Below are positions 1 through 8,440 of a stretch of 32,666 bases of DNA, one piece after another. This DNA comes from an uncultured Oscillospiraceae bacterium (GTDB lineage Bacteria > Bacillota > Clostridia > Oscillospirales > Oscillospiraceae): positions 1 through 32,666 of the forward strand of contig CALXDL010000014.1 of the NCBI GenBank assembly GCA_944387055.1, written 5' to 3'. The position numbers were made by a program, and so were the translations under genes. Every line of letters starts with the position of its first letter. Position 1 is the first letter of the stretch. The notes under the pieces are model-generated. The model did no database searches. It saw only the letters and a program-made list of their open reading frames with translations, and had not been told where the DNA came from.

Positions 1-1
1 C

Positions 2-79
2 ACGATCGCTCTGGCGCCTCACGAGGGGCCTGGCACGACCGTACGGCTAGAGCTCCCCATCGGCGGGCCAGGCGCGTGA
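2..79 (+). CDS. walK: Sensor histidine kinase, C-terminal fragment (probably WalK)
   Basis: Only the last 25 codons are inside the window; the 5' part lies to the left. The frame ending at TGA 77-79 reads GPGTTVRLELPI shortly before the stop. That is the G2-box and final strand of a HATPase_c kinase domain, where ATP is bound for autophosphorylation. The genes that follow (YycH-like, YycI-like, then walJ) are the usual partners of the essential cell-wall kinase WalK, so that identity is inferred from context. The fragment alone proves only a histidine kinase. Confidence 0.7.
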   Translation, partial: TIALAPHEGPGTTVRLELPIGGPGA

Positions 80-126
80 AAGCCCGTCCGCCATATCAAG
101 GCCCCACTGCAAAGGAGGTCATCCCC

Positions 127-1422
127 ATGGGCACAGTCCGGCACAGGCGCCGCGATCTCATCCAAAACATCTCCATCGTCCTGCTCTCCCTCTCTGCGGT
201 GGCCTTGTTCCTGCAGACGCAGCTGGTCGCCCGTCCAGATGGTCAGGATGGATACCTGGACCGGCTGGGTGCCTCCTCCACGTCTGCCGCTGACAGCGCG
301 GTCACAGATCTCCGGGCCCTTGCCGCACCAGTGCGCGTGGCCGTCTCCGGTGCTTACGGCCGGTATGGCGACATCTCTCTTTCTACCACAGATGACGCCT
401 TCTCCTCCGGGAGCAGTTCGCCGGGCATGCTCCTGGCATCTGCGCTGGGAACGGCCCAGCAGCGCACGGTCTCCGATGGCACGCAGTTCCTCGCAGCTCT
501 GAGCCGTCCCTCGATCTACTATGATTTCCTCTCTCCGCTCCCCCTGTCCATCCTGGCGGATCTGGTGGGCGCGGAATTGGAGGACGACACTGCCTTCCGC
601 CGTCTGGTCCTCTCTGTCGGAGAGGATCAGGGCGTGCGCCTATATCTCTGGGATGGCGGTGCTTCCTTCGCACAGTGTGACGTAGGCCTCTCCGCCGCTC
701 AGTTGGAGCAAGCCGTGAGCACCTACGAATTGGGCAATGCCTTCTTCGCTTTCGACCGGGCAGACCAGTGGGAGGACCGGGACGCCGTGGAGGCCTGCTC
801 CCTGTTCTTGGAGGGAGATCTGCCCAATTTCCAGACGCTCACTGCTGTCTCTGCTTTGACAGACTCCTCCAGTCTCTTGGCCTCTATGGGGTTCAATCCC
901 AGCACCAAGTTCCGCTACACGGAGTCCAGCGGTACAGAGGTCATCTCTGACGGGGACCGGACGCTGCGGATCCGCACGGACGGTACGGTCTTCTATCAGA
1001 GCGGCGGCGACCCGGCCCTGACGATCGCCGCCTCCGGCGAAGTCCCCACCATCATCGAAGCCGCCGTGGGCTGTACGGGTCTCGTGTCCCAACTGTCCAG
1101 CGGCATGATCGGCGATGCCTCCTTTTATCTGGAGAGCGTACAGCAGACCGGGAACACCTTTATCATCCGATACGGCCTGCAGATAGGCGGCGTCCCGATC
1201 CGTCTCTCCAGCAATTATGCTGCAGAGGTCATCCTGACAGGTACCGCCGTCTCCTCGATGATGCTGACCCTGCGGCAATATACGGCTTCCGCAGACACCT
1301 CTCTTTTGCTGCCTCTGCGGCAGGCCCTGGCCATCGCCGCCCTCGACCCGGGCCGGGAGCTCTCTATCGGTTATGCCGACAGCGGGGCCGCATCTGTCAG
1401 CGCTGTTTGGCTGCTGGACTGA
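127..1422 (+). CDS. yycH: YycH-like regulator of the WalK sensor kinase
   Basis: This 431-aa protein has a short basic N-terminus (RHRRR), one membrane segment (roughly residues 10-27, ISIVLLSLSAVALFLQ) and a long extracytoplasmic part with no catalytic motif. In Bacillus, YycH and YycI are single-pass proteins that bind WalK outside the cell and tune cell-wall hydrolase expression. The call rests on size, topology and position directly after the kinase; sequence similarity to the Bacillus proteins is low. ATG 127 is chosen because AAAGGAGG lies 8 nt upstream. An in-frame GTG at 76 overlaps the kinase stop codon but has no ribosome site. Confidence 0.6.
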   Translation: MGTVRHRRRDLIQNISIVLLSLSAVALFLQTQLVARPDGQDGYLDRLGASSTSAADSAVTDLRALAAPVRVAVSGAYGRYGDISLSTTDDAFSSGSSSPGMLLASALGTAQQRTVSDGTQFLAALSRPSIYYDFLSPLPLSILADLVGAELEDDTAFRRLVLSVGEDQGVRLYLWDGGASFAQCDVGLSAAQLEQAVSTYELGNAFFAFDRADQWEDRDAVEACSLFLEGDLPNFQTLTAVSALTDSSSLLASMGFNPSTKFRYTESSGTEVISDGDRTLRIRTDGTVFYQSGGDPALTIAASGEVPTIIEAAVGCTGLVSQLSSGMIGDASFYLESVQQTGNTFIIRYGLQIGGVPIRLSSNYAAEVILTGTAVSSMMLTLRQYTASADTSLLLPLRQALAIAALDPGRELSIGYADSGAASVSAVWLLD

Positions 1423-1462
1423 TCCTCTATCCTGGGAATGTCTCGGAAAGGAACGGTGCCCC

Positions 1463-2272
1463 TTGGAAGGATACCGCCTGAAAAATATCATCATATCGAT
1501 CTTGGTGCTGCTCAACGGATGTCTGCTGCTCTCCCTGTGGAACTGGATATCTGCGGAACACAGCGCCCAGCAGCAGGTGACCGAGCAGTTGGTCGCGCTG
1601 TTCGCCGCCGATGGCGTTTCGTTGGATCCGGACATCATCCCCTCACAGTCTCCTCCGGCCAGCCTGACGCTGACACGGGACGATGCACAAGAACGGGAGC
1701 TCGCCTCCTATTTCCTGGGGAACGGTCTCTCCCGTTCTGAACTGTCCGGAGGTGTGCAGACCTATGATGGGAGCGATGGGGCCGCTGTGTTCCAGGCTGA
1801 CGGCAGTTTCGAGATATCGGCCGGATATCTCCCCGTGGAGGACCCAGAGGCGTTCTGTGCAGATTTTTGCAGGCAGTTCGGCTATCAGGATCTGACGTTC
1901 TCTTTGGAGGATGGCAGCGGCAGCGCTGCCGCCGTCCAGTATTTCGACGGCTTTCCCGTAATCAATGCCACGGTCACCTTTTCTTTCGACGCAGGCACGC
2001 TGGTGACTGTCACGGGCACGCACCTTCCGGAGACCGTTCAACCGGTGAGTCCCAGCAGCCAGCCGCTCTCTGCCGCAGCTGCCCTCAACGCGTTCTTGTC
2101 TGCCCGCCGGGAGACGGGAGCTGTCGTGCGCTCTGTGCTCGCTGTGGATCTTTGCTATGAGCTGCAGAGCTCCACTGCTGTCCCCATGACGCTGACACCC
2201 AGTTGGCGTATCTCTACGGATACCGTCACATATCATGTCGACTGCATCACCGGCGCTGTGACCCATGGATGA
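1463..2272 (+). CDS. yycI: YycI-like regulator of the WalK sensor kinase
   Basis: This 269-aa protein has one N-terminal membrane segment (about residues 7-24, KNIIISILVLLNGCLLLSLW) and an outside domain, the topology expected of YycI, the partner of YycH on WalK. It lies 40 nt after yycH and is likely cotranscribed. The start is a TTG at 1463 with GGAAAGGA about 10 nt upstream. The reading frame is open back to 1373, but that part overlaps yycH and has no ribosome site. Product assignment depends mainly on topology and gene order. Confidence 0.55.
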   Translation: MEGYRLKNIIISILVLLNGCLLLSLWNWISAEHSAQQQVTEQLVALFAADGVSLDPDIIPSQSPPASLTLTRDDAQERELASYFLGNGLSRSELSGGVQTYDGSDGAAVFQADGSFEISAGYLPVEDPEAFCADFCRQFGYQDLTFSLEDGSGSAAAVQYFDGFPVINATVTFSFDAGTLVTVTGTHLPETVQPVSPSSQPLSAAAALNAFLSARRETGAVVRSVLAVDLCYELQSSTAVPMTLTPSWRISTDTVTYHVDCITGAVTHG

Positions 2273-2320
2273 TGGCTTATTCCTCCCTCTCCGTTTTATG
2301 TCTGCGCGCTCAGGAATGGT

Positions 2321-2349
2321 TTGCATTTCCTTTTTGAGTATGATATAGT
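2321..2349 (+). promoter_or_regulatory. SigA-type promoter for murA
   Basis: TTGCAT (2321-2326), a 17-nt spacer and TATAGT (2344-2349) form a good vegetative promoter in the 227-nt gap before murA. The predicted leader is about 145 nt. It separates murA from the walK-yycH-yycI transcript. Confidence 0.7.
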
Positions 2350-2499
2350 ATCGATGCGCGGGATCCTTTTCGAAAAGATATTTCCCAGATCACCGCTGCT
2401 TCCGGGTATGAAGCGGCGCAGGCCGGGTAAACTGGTCCCAGACGGGAAAGTCAGGTGCCGCCACGAAAGAAAATGCTCCTTTGAAGTGAGGGTTTCAGT

Positions 2500-3798
2500 T
2501 TGACGAAGTATATCGTTCAGGGGGGAAGGCCCCTGTTTGGCGAAGTGGAGATCAGCGGCGCCAAGAACGCTGCCGTTGCCATCATCCCCGCCGCATTGAT
2601 GGTAGATGGGACGTGCCGCATCGAGAACGTCCCGCAGATCTCTGATGTGACGCTCTGCCTCCGTATCTTAGAACAGCTCGGTGCCAGTATCCGCACCATC
2701 GACCGCCACACAGTAGAGATCGATTCCAGCCGGATCCGTTCCACACGGACCTCCTACGAGCTGGCTCGGAAGATCCGGGCCTCTTATTACCTGATCGGCG
2801 CGTTGCTTGGCCGTTTCGGTCAGGCTGAGGTCGCCATGCCTGGCGGCTGCAACTTCGGCGTCCGCCCCATCGACCAGCACGTCAAGGGTTTCACCACTCT
2901 GGGTGCCAAGGTGGTGGTGGAGGGCGGCTTCATCCATGCCTCCGCAGAAAATGGCCGGCTGAAGGGCGCCAATATCTATCTGGACGTGGTGTCAGTGGGC
3001 GCCACCATGAACATCATGATGGCCGCGGTCATGGCACAGGGCAATACAGTCATCGAGAACGCCGCCAAAGAGCCCCATATCGTGGACTTGGCCAACTTCC
3101 TCAACTCCATGGGCGCCAACATCCGCGGCGCCGGTACGGACACCATCAAGATCCAAGGTGTAGACCGTCTGCGGGGCGGCAGCTATGCCATCATCCCCGA
3201 TCAGATCGAGGCAGGCACCTATATGGCCGCGGTGGCCGCCACCGGCGGACAGATCTTGGTGAAGAACATCATCCCCAAGCATATGGACTGCATCACTGCC
3301 AAACTGGTGGAGATGGGCGTGGAAGTGGAGGAGCACGAGGACACCCTCCTGGTCCGCCGGACCGGCAAGCTCCAGAAGACCAACGTCAAGACCCTGCCCT
3401 ATCCTGGGTTCCCAACGGATATGCAGCCCCAGATCACCTCCGTCCTCTCTCTGGCTGAGGGCACGTCTCTCGTGACGGAGAGCGTTTGGAACAACCGTTA
3501 CCGTTACGTCGATGAGCTCAAGCGCATGGGCGCCAGCATCCAGGTGGATGATAAGACTGCTGTGGTAGAGGGCGTGGACCATCTCACCGGCGCGCCGATC
3601 CAGGCCTGCGATCTGCGGGCAGGCGCGGCGTTGGTCATCGCTGCCCTGGCCGCTCACGGAGAGAGTGAGATCAGCTGTGTGCAATACATCGAGCGGGGCT
3701 ATGAAGATATCGTGGAAAAGCTCCGAGGGCTTGGTGCCAATATCCGTTCCGTGGAGGTGCCCGGCGAGATCGAAGAGCTGGAAGCGCATATCGGATGA
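2500..3798 (+). CDS. murA: UDP-N-acetylglucosamine 1-carboxyvinyltransferase (MurA)
   Basis: MurA catalyses the first committed step of peptidoglycan synthesis: enolpyruvyl transfer from phosphoenolpyruvate to UDP-GlcNAc in the cytoplasm. The 432-aa length is typical. Lys22 of the GAKN motif, Cys117 in MPGGCNFG (the active-site residue attacked by fosfomycin) and Asp307 in FPTDMQPQ are all present at the expected positions. Because Cys and not Asp is present, classical fosfomycin sensitivity at the target is expected. The start is a TTG with GTGAGGG about 6 nt upstream. The gene has its own promoter and terminator, although it sits between wal-cluster genes. Confidence 0.96.
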   Translation: MTKYIVQGGRPLFGEVEISGAKNAAVAIIPAALMVDGTCRIENVPQISDVTLCLRILEQLGASIRTIDRHTVEIDSSRIRSTRTSYELARKIRASYYLIGALLGRFGQAEVAMPGGCNFGVRPIDQHVKGFTTLGAKVVVEGGFIHASAENGRLKGANIYLDVVSVGATMNIMMAAVMAQGNTVIENAAKEPHIVDLANFLNSMGANIRGAGTDTIKIQGVDRLRGGSYAIIPDQIEAGTYMAAVAATGGQILVKNIIPKHMDCITAKLVEMGVEVEEHEDTLLVRRTGKLQKTNVKTLPYPGFPTDMQPQITSVLSLAEGTSLVTESVWNNRYRYVDELKRMGASIQVDDKTAVVEGVDHLTGAPIQACDLRAGAALVIAALAAHGESEISCVQYIERGYEDIVEKLRGLGANIRSVEVPGEIEELEAHIG

Positions 3799-3890
3799 AG
3801 GCTAGCCGGTCCCGATACGAGGCCTGCGGCATTCTCTGCTGGACAGCTGTCCCGGCGCCTACTGGCCGCCGGATGACCCTTTTATCTACC

Positions 3891-3949
3891 AGGCGTCCGC
3901 TGGGGAGGATGGCGACCTAAGTCGGCGTTCTCCCGGGCGGACGCCTTTT
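3891..3949 (+). terminator. Rho-independent terminator after murA
   Basis: AGGCGTCCGC (3891-3900) pairs with GCGGACGCCT (3937-3946), with a further GGGGAG/CTCCC pairing inside, and a T tract follows (3946-3949). It ends the murA transcript 28 nt before walJ. Confidence 0.75.
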
Positions 3950-3976
3950 ACGATCCCATGGAAACGAGGTTTTTGG

Positions 3977-4780
3977 ATGATCACCCTACATACCCTCGCC
4001 AGCGGTTCTTCCGGGAACGCCCTGCTGTGCGTGTGCGGAGAGACCCGCCTCCTGGTGGACGCAGGCATCTCCTGCCGCCGTATCACTACGGCCTTGGCGA
4101 GACTTGGCCTCAGTCTGGACTGCCTGAGTGCTGTCCTCGTCACTCACACGCATGCCGATCATATCGCCGGGCTCCAGACATTGCTCAAGCGCTGTGACGT
4201 GCCGCTCTGTGCCAGCGAGCGGACGGTCCGCGAGCTCCGCCGGCGCTACGCCGGGATCGAAGCGCGGACCCACGATCTGGAGCTGTGTGCTCCGACTGCG
4301 ATCGGCAGTTGTATGGTCACCCCCTTCCCTCTCTCGCACGACGCTCCAGGCGCCTGCGGCTATCGGATCGACACTGCCGGCGGCAGCCTTGGCATCCTGA
4401 CGGATTCCGGCTATGTCACCGAAGAGGCGGCCGACCTCCTGCCTGGTGTGGACCTGGCAGTGCTGGAGGCCAACCACGATGTGGAGACTTTGTGCAGCGG
4501 CCCGTATCCCTACTCTCTCAAACGGCGCATCCTGGGGGCCGAAGGCCACCTCTGCAATGAGGATGCCGCCCGCTTCGCTGTGACCCTGGCGGAGGCCGGC
4601 GCCTCGGAGATCATATTGGCCCATCTGAGCAGAGAGAACAACACGCCCGCCATGGCCTATCGCACCGTCGCTCTGGCGCTCTCTGCCGCTGGCCTCGCGC
4701 CGGTGCTGTCCGTGGCACCTAGAGACTGTCCGGGCCCGCCCCATAGGGTCACTGGCAGGAGGTCCGCATGCAAAAAGTGA
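3977..4780 (+). CDS. walJ: Metallo-beta-lactamase-fold hydrolase WalJ/YycJ
   Basis: This 267-aa cytoplasmic MBL-fold protein carries the metal-binding motif HTHADH at residues 57-62, further ligands in LSHD and TDSG, and the typical N-terminal LASGSSGN. The YycJ family is thought to be a nuclease-like enzyme linked to cell-wall control and DNA replication or repair; its true substrate is not settled. The start at 3977 has an ACGAGG ribosome site. The 3' end overlaps rlmH by 13 nt, so the two are translationally coupled. Confidence 0.9.
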   Translation: MITLHTLASGSSGNALLCVCGETRLLVDAGISCRRITTALARLGLSLDCLSAVLVTHTHADHIAGLQTLLKRCDVPLCASERTVRELRRRYAGIEARTHDLELCAPTAIGSCMVTPFPLSHDAPGACGYRIDTAGGSLGILTDSGYVTEEAADLLPGVDLAVLEANHDVETLCSGPYPYSLKRRILGAEGHLCNEDAARFAVTLAEAGASEIILAHLSRENNTPAMAYRTVALALSAAGLAPVLSVAPRDCPGPPHRVTGRRSACKK

Positions 4781-5250
4781 CGATCCTCTGTGTAGGGAAG
4801 CTGAAGGAGCGCTTTTATATGGACGCAGCGGCGGAATACAGCAAACGCCTGGGCCGCTTCTGTAAGCTGGAGCTCCTGGAACTTCCCGAGGAGCGGCTGC
4901 CCGAGGCTCCCTCTCCCGCTCAGATCGATGCCGCGCTTGCCAAAGAGGCCGCAGCTATCCGCAGCAAGCTCCCTGCGCCGGCGCTCCTCATCGCCCTGTG
5001 TGTAGAGGGGCAGATGCGCTCCAGTGAGGAGCTGTCCCGCCAGATGACTGACTGGGCCGCTCAAGGGATCAGCCATCTGGTGTTTTTGATCGGCGGTTCT
5101 TTCGGCCTGCACCCTTCCATCAAAGTCCAGGCAGCGGAAAGACTCTCTATGTCCCCTATGACGTTCCCCCATCATCTGGCCCGGGTGATGCTGCTGGAGC
5201 AGATCTACCGGGCGTACCAGATCGGTGCCGGGAGCAAGTACCATAAATGA
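4768..5250 (+). CDS. rlmH: 23S rRNA pseudouridine-1915 N3-methyltransferase (RlmH)
   Basis: RlmH is a SPOUT-class enzyme that methylates pseudouridine 1915 in helix 69 of 23S rRNA, using S-adenosylmethionine on assembled ribosomes. The 160-aa length fits. Family hallmarks are visible: the SAM-binding LIGGSFGL loop (from residue 107) and the C-terminal LSMSPMTFPHHLARVMLLEQ stretch, followed by IYRAYQIGAGSKYHK. The start at 4768 has AGGAGG upstream and lies inside the end of walJ, a common clostridial arrangement. Confidence 0.95.
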   Translation: MQKVTILCVGKLKERFYMDAAAEYSKRLGRFCKLELLELPEERLPEAPSPAQIDAALAKEAAAIRSKLPAPALLIALCVEGQMRSSEELSRQMTDWAAQGISHLVFLIGGSFGLHPSIKVQAAERLSMSPMTFPHHLARVMLLEQIYRAYQIGAGSKYHK

Positions 5251-5277
5251 CGTGTTTCGAGCGAGGAGGCTGATAAG

Positions 5278-5589
5278 ATGGACGAGCGGACGGGACCTGT
5301 CTGGGCCCGGGCAGATCGAGACCTTCTGGAGAAGTGGCCCAAAGGGCCAGATGGCCAGCCTGAGCAGGCTGCGAAGCTGGACATCCAGTGGGAGCTGGAC
5401 AGTATGGCCGATATCACGCTCTCTTTATTAGAGAGCTGCGGGATCCCCGCGTTCAAGAACGGCTCTCTCGGCAAGGTCCTGGGCGGCTTCGCCTCTCAAG
5501 GGGTGGAGCTCTGGGTACCTGCCTCCCGGCTGGATGAAGCCCGGGCTTTGCTGCAAGCGGACGTGACGCCGGAAGACGGCGCGGAATGA
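5278..5589 (+). CDS. DUF2007-like small protein
   Basis: This 103-aa soluble protein has a C-terminal half that fits the DUF2007 ('putative signal transducing protein') pattern: a helix (ADITLSLLESCGIPAF), a glycine-rich turn (GKVLGGFA), a strand (VELWVP) and a helix (DEARALL). The molecular role of the family is unknown. The N-terminal 40 residues (WARADRDLLEKWPKGPDGQ) are probably an extension. It lies 27 nt after rlmH and 18 nt before the phosphohexomutase, each with an AGGAGG site, so all three are probably one transcript. Confidence 0.7.
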   Translation: MDERTGPVWARADRDLLEKWPKGPDGQPEQAAKLDIQWELDSMADITLSLLESCGIPAFKNGSLGKVLGGFASQGVELWVPASRLDEARALLQADVTPEDGAE

Positions 5590-5607
5590 ATAAGGAGGAA
5601 CGCTCTT

Positions 5608-7335
5608 ATGGATTTCATGAAAGAATATCGGAAATGGCTGGACAGCCCTGCTCTGTCCGCGGACGAGCGGGCGGAGCTGGGGGCCATCGCCAATGACCCC
5701 AAGGAGATCGAAGCCCGCTTCTACGGTCCGCTGGAATTCGGCACTGCCGGCCTCCGGGGCATCATGGCCGTGGGCCTGCACAACATGAACATCCATGTGA
5801 TCCGCTGGGCCACCCAAGGCTTCGCCCAGGTCATCTGCGCGGAAGGTGAAACGGGCAAACAGCGGGGCGTGGCCATCTGCATGGACTGCCGGAACCACTC
5901 CATGGAGTTCGCTCGGGCCGCGGCGGAAGTCTGCGCCGCCAACGGCATCCACGTGCGCATCTTCGAGTCTCTCCGTCCCACACCGGAGCTGAGCTTCGCC
6001 GTGCGCGAGTATCACTGCCAGGCGGGCATCAACGTCACTGCCAGCCACAATCCCAAGGAGTATAATGGCTACAAGGTCTATTGGGAAGACGGCGCTCAGC
6101 TGCCCCCCCACCACGCCGATGCCATCGCCGCTGCTTTGGAGAAGATCGACGTGTTCGATGGTGTGAAGAAGATGGACTATGACGAGGCAGTCAAGGCCGG
6201 GCTCATCGAGGTCTTGGGGGATGAGACGGACCGGAGGTTCATGGCCAACGTCACTGCGCAGATCCTCGACAAAGAGACTGTGGCCAAGGTGGCGGACACC
6301 TTCAAGCTGGTGTACACGCCCTTCCACGGCTGCGGGTACAAGCTGGTGCCGGAGGCTCTGCGGGCCCTGGGCATCAAGCACCTGCTCTGCGAGCCCAAAC
6401 AGATGGTGATCGACGGCGACTTCCCCACCGTGGTCTCCCCTAACCCGGAGAACCCGGAGGGTTTCTATCTTGCCATCGACCTGGCCCGGCAGAACGATGT
6501 GGACTTCATCCTGGGTACCGACCCGGACAGCGATCGGGTCGGCATCATGATCCGGGACCACAGCGGTGCGTACCGCCCTGTCACCGGCAACCAGACCGGC
6601 GTGCTGCTGCTGGACTATCTGATCGGCGCCATGCGCCGCTCCGGCAAGATGCCGGAAAGACCTGTGGCCCTCAAGACCATCGTCACCACAGAGATGGCTC
6701 GGAGGGTCGCCGAAGCCAACGGCGTCACCTGCTATGACACGTTCACCGGCTTCAAGTTCATGGCGGAGAAGAAGAATGCGCTGGAGGCCGCCGGTGAGGG
6801 CAAGGTCATCTTCTCCTATGAGGAGAGCTACGGCTATATGCTGGGAGACTACGTCCGGGACAAAGACGCCGTCACCGCCTCCATGCTGCTGACCGAGATG
6901 GCCGCCTGGTATGCCGCCCAGGGCATGACGCTCTTCGACGCCCTGGAGGGGCTGTATGAGAAGTACGGTCACTACGCCGAGAAGACCCACAACCTGGTGA
7001 TGCCCGGCCTGGACGGCCTGAAGGACATGGCGGAGCTGATGAAGCGCCTCCGGGAAACGCCCCCGACGGAGATCTCCGGCGTGAAGGTCGTTACCCGGAA
7101 GGACTACACCGACGGGTCGGTGGTGGACTGCGCCACCGGCGAAAAGAGCACCATGGAGCTCTCCGGCTCCAATGTGCTGCGCTTCGAGCTGGCAGACGGT
7201 ACCTCCATCCTGGTACGTCCCTCCGGCACGGAGCCCAAGATCAAAGTCTATATCCTGACCCAGGGTGCGGATGCTGCCGCCTGCTCTGCCAATCTCGCCA
7301 AGTATGGCCAGTGGGTGGAGACGTTGCAGAAGTAA
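5608..7335 (+). CDS. pgcA: Phospho-sugar mutase (phosphoglucomutase/phosphomannomutase)
   Basis: This 575-aa alpha-D-phosphohexomutase interconverts sugar 1- and 6-phosphates in the cytoplasm, feeding UDP-sugar and cell-envelope synthesis. All four signature loops are present: the phosphoserine loop TASHNP with Ser146, the magnesium loop DPDSDR (305-310), the sugar-binding EESYGYM (405-411) and the phosphate-binding RPSGTEP (537-543). Length and motifs match Bacillus PgcA, which acts mainly on glucose phosphates; a phosphomannomutase role cannot be excluded. The start at 5608 has AAGGAGG upstream. Confidence 0.93.
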   Translation: MDFMKEYRKWLDSPALSADERAELGAIANDPKEIEARFYGPLEFGTAGLRGIMAVGLHNMNIHVIRWATQGFAQVICAEGETGKQRGVAICMDCRNHSMEFARAAAEVCAANGIHVRIFESLRPTPELSFAVREYHCQAGINVTASHNPKEYNGYKVYWEDGAQLPPHHADAIAAALEKIDVFDGVKKMDYDEAVKAGLIEVLGDETDRRFMANVTAQILDKETVAKVADTFKLVYTPFHGCGYKLVPEALRALGIKHLLCEPKQMVIDGDFPTVVSPNPENPEGFYLAIDLARQNDVDFILGTDPDSDRVGIMIRDHSGAYRPVTGNQTGVLLLDYLIGAMRRSGKMPERPVALKTIVTTEMARRVAEANGVTCYDTFTGFKFMAEKKNALEAAGEGKVIFSYEESYGYMLGDYVRDKDAVTASMLLTEMAAWYAAQGMTLFDALEGLYEKYGHYAEKTHNLVMPGLDGLKDMAELMKRLRETPPTEISGVKVVTRKDYTDGSVVDCATGEKSTMELSGSNVLRFELADGTSILVRPSGTEPKIKVYILTQGADAAACSANLAKYGQWVETLQK

Positions 7336-7350
7336 GCCCCTGCTCAATTC

Positions 7351-7391
7351 AAAAAGCAGCGCCCATCCCGAAAAGGATGGGCGCTGTTTCC
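7351..7391. terminator. Bidirectional terminator
   Basis: CAGCGCCCATCC (7357-7368) and GGATGGGCGCTG (7375-7386) form a 12-bp stem with a CGAAAA loop. TTT follows on the plus strand and a run of five A's precedes it (7351-7355, giving U's on the minus strand). It can end both the mutase transcript and the convergent SnoaL-like gene. Confidence 0.9.
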
Positions 7392-7410
7392 TGCGTTTCT
7401 CGGGACTTTC

Positions 7411-7830
7411 TCAAAACCACGCCGCCTGTCCTCCCAGGAACTTCGGCTCCGGACCGTCCCGATAGGGGTCGTAGCGCCCCAAGTTGCAGCCAAACTCCTG
7501 GAGGCGGGCGATCTTCCCCTCCGCTGTCCAGCGGATCAGGGACATGCCTTCGAACACCTCCCGGCGGCCGTCGTCCATGCGGTCGGCGAAGGTCCACTCC
7601 ACCACGGTCTGATCCCCCCTGTGGAAGAACTGGCGGATCTCCCAGCGTTCCACTGTCCCCCGGCGGTTCCACTCCGTGAACCACCAGGCGATCTTGTCCG
7701 CACCGTGATATTCCGGCCCCCAGCTCTCGATGTACACCGCATCCTGATCAAACAGGTCCCGGAGACCCGTATCCCGCTTCGTGCACCACATATCGAACCA
7801 CTGCTGCACGCTCTGCTCCCGCTGTTCCAT
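7411..7830 (-). CDS. SnoaL-like / NTF2-fold protein
   Basis: This 139-aa protein fits the nuclear-transport-factor-2-like (SnoaL) fold: an N-terminal helix (VQQWFDMWCTKRDTGLRDLF), then DAVYIESWGPEYHGADKIAWWF, then alternating strands ending in WTAEGKIARLQEFG. Members bind small hydrophobic ligands, and most bacterial ones, like this one, have no assigned substrate. The start at 7830 is chosen because GGGGAGGAACGC precedes it. The frame is open to 7938, but that extension is low-complexity and lacks a ribosome site. It is monocistronic and converges on the mutase. Confidence 0.7.
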   Translation of the reverse strand: MEQREQSVQQWFDMWCTKRDTGLRDLFDQDAVYIESWGPEYHGADKIAWWFTEWNRRGTVERWEIRQFFHRGDQTVVEWTFADRMDDGRREVFEGMSLIRWTAEGKIARLQEFGCNLGRYDPYRDGPEPKFLGGQAAWF

Positions 7831-8017
7831 GCGTTCCTCCCCCTCTTTCCGCTCCTCGTTCCATCGGCAGCTCCCGGGCCTATCCTGGTGGGCTACCGCC
7901 ATCCTGGATGTGCCAGCCACCTCTCCCTGTGCTGTCATAGGAGATGAGGCCTATCTTATCATAGGCAGCAGGCCTGGGGCCTGTCAATGCCCTGCTCGAT
8001 TGCTTTGCAAAATATTC

Positions 8018-8045
8018 TTGACATATATCCAAAACGATATATAAT
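8018..8045 (+). promoter_or_regulatory. Consensus SigA promoter of the DUF134-nifX pair
   Basis: TTGACA (8018-8023) and TATAAT (8040-8045) are separated by 16 nt, a perfect consensus pair. The local sequence is strongly AT-rich compared with its surroundings. Two near-identical repeats overlap it, which suggests that such a strong promoter is kept under repression. Confidence 0.9.
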
Positions 8046-8062
8046 AGACATATGTTCAAAAC
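8020..8062 (+). repeat. Tandem operator-like repeats over the promoter
   Basis: A 16-bp unit, GACATATATCCAAAAC (8020-8035), recurs as GACATATGTTCAAAAC (8047-8062) with two mismatches, one starting in the -35 box and one right after the -10 box. A 20-bp inverted repeat, ATATATC-N6-GATATAT (8023-8042), is nested between the boxes. The most likely reader is the DUF134 helix-turn-helix protein encoded next (autoregulation); this is inference. Confidence 0.6.
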
Positions 8063-8077
8063 AAAGGAGGGACCTCT

Positions 8078-8440
8078 ATGCCACGCAGCGCCAAATGCCG
8101 CCGGGTATGCCAGATGCCTGCCCACTGCCGGTTCTCTCCGGAGCGCCCCGCTGACGGTGAAGCCATAGCACTGGCGGTGGAGGAGTATGAGGCGGTGCGG
8201 CTGGTGGACTACCTGGGACTCGACCAGGAGGCCGCCGCCGCCCAGATGGGAGTGGCCCGTACGACGGTCCAACGGATCTATGCCCAGGCCCGGCGTAAAC
8301 TGTCGGTCTTCCTGGTGGAGGGCCGGCCACTCCAGATCGGCGGCGGCAGTTATTCTCTTTGTCCCCAGGAGGGCCGTCAGGGCTGTGGCAGGCTCTGTGG
8401 CCGGTGTCCCTCCCGACATGGAAAGGAAGCATCTTCATGA
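8078..8440 (+). CDS. DUF134 (UPF0251) DNA-binding protein
   Basis: This 120-aa protein has the UPF0251 layout: an N-terminal MPRSAKCRRVCQMP segment, an EEYEAVRLVDYLGLDQ helix and a sigma-70 region-4-like helix-turn-helix (about residues 45-75, EAAAAQMGVARTTVQRIYAQ). Cysteines at 7 and 11 plus four near the C-terminus (95, 103, 107, 110) could bind metal or an iron-sulfur cluster. The family is almost always next to NifX/NifB-like genes, as here. It is probably a metal- or redox-sensing regulator of the pair. AAAGGAGG lies 9 nt before the start. Confidence 0.88.
   Translation: MPRSAKCRRVCQMPAHCRFSPERPADGEAIALAVEEYEAVRLVDYLGLDQEAAAAQMGVARTTVQRIYAQARRKLSVFLVEGRPLQIGGGSYSLCPQEGRQGCGRLCGRCPSRHGKEASS

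Noticed and set aside
76-126. GTG start for the yycH-like gene overlapping the kinase stop
   Set aside because: No ribosome site there; AAAGGAGG is correctly placed for ATG 127.
5428-7347. 639-codon open frame on the minus strand opposite the phosphohexomutase gene
   Set aside because: It is a shadow of a GC-rich gene with strong codon bias; the translation is rich in Gly, His, Arg and Val without domains, and the plus-strand frame has all phosphohexomutase motifs.
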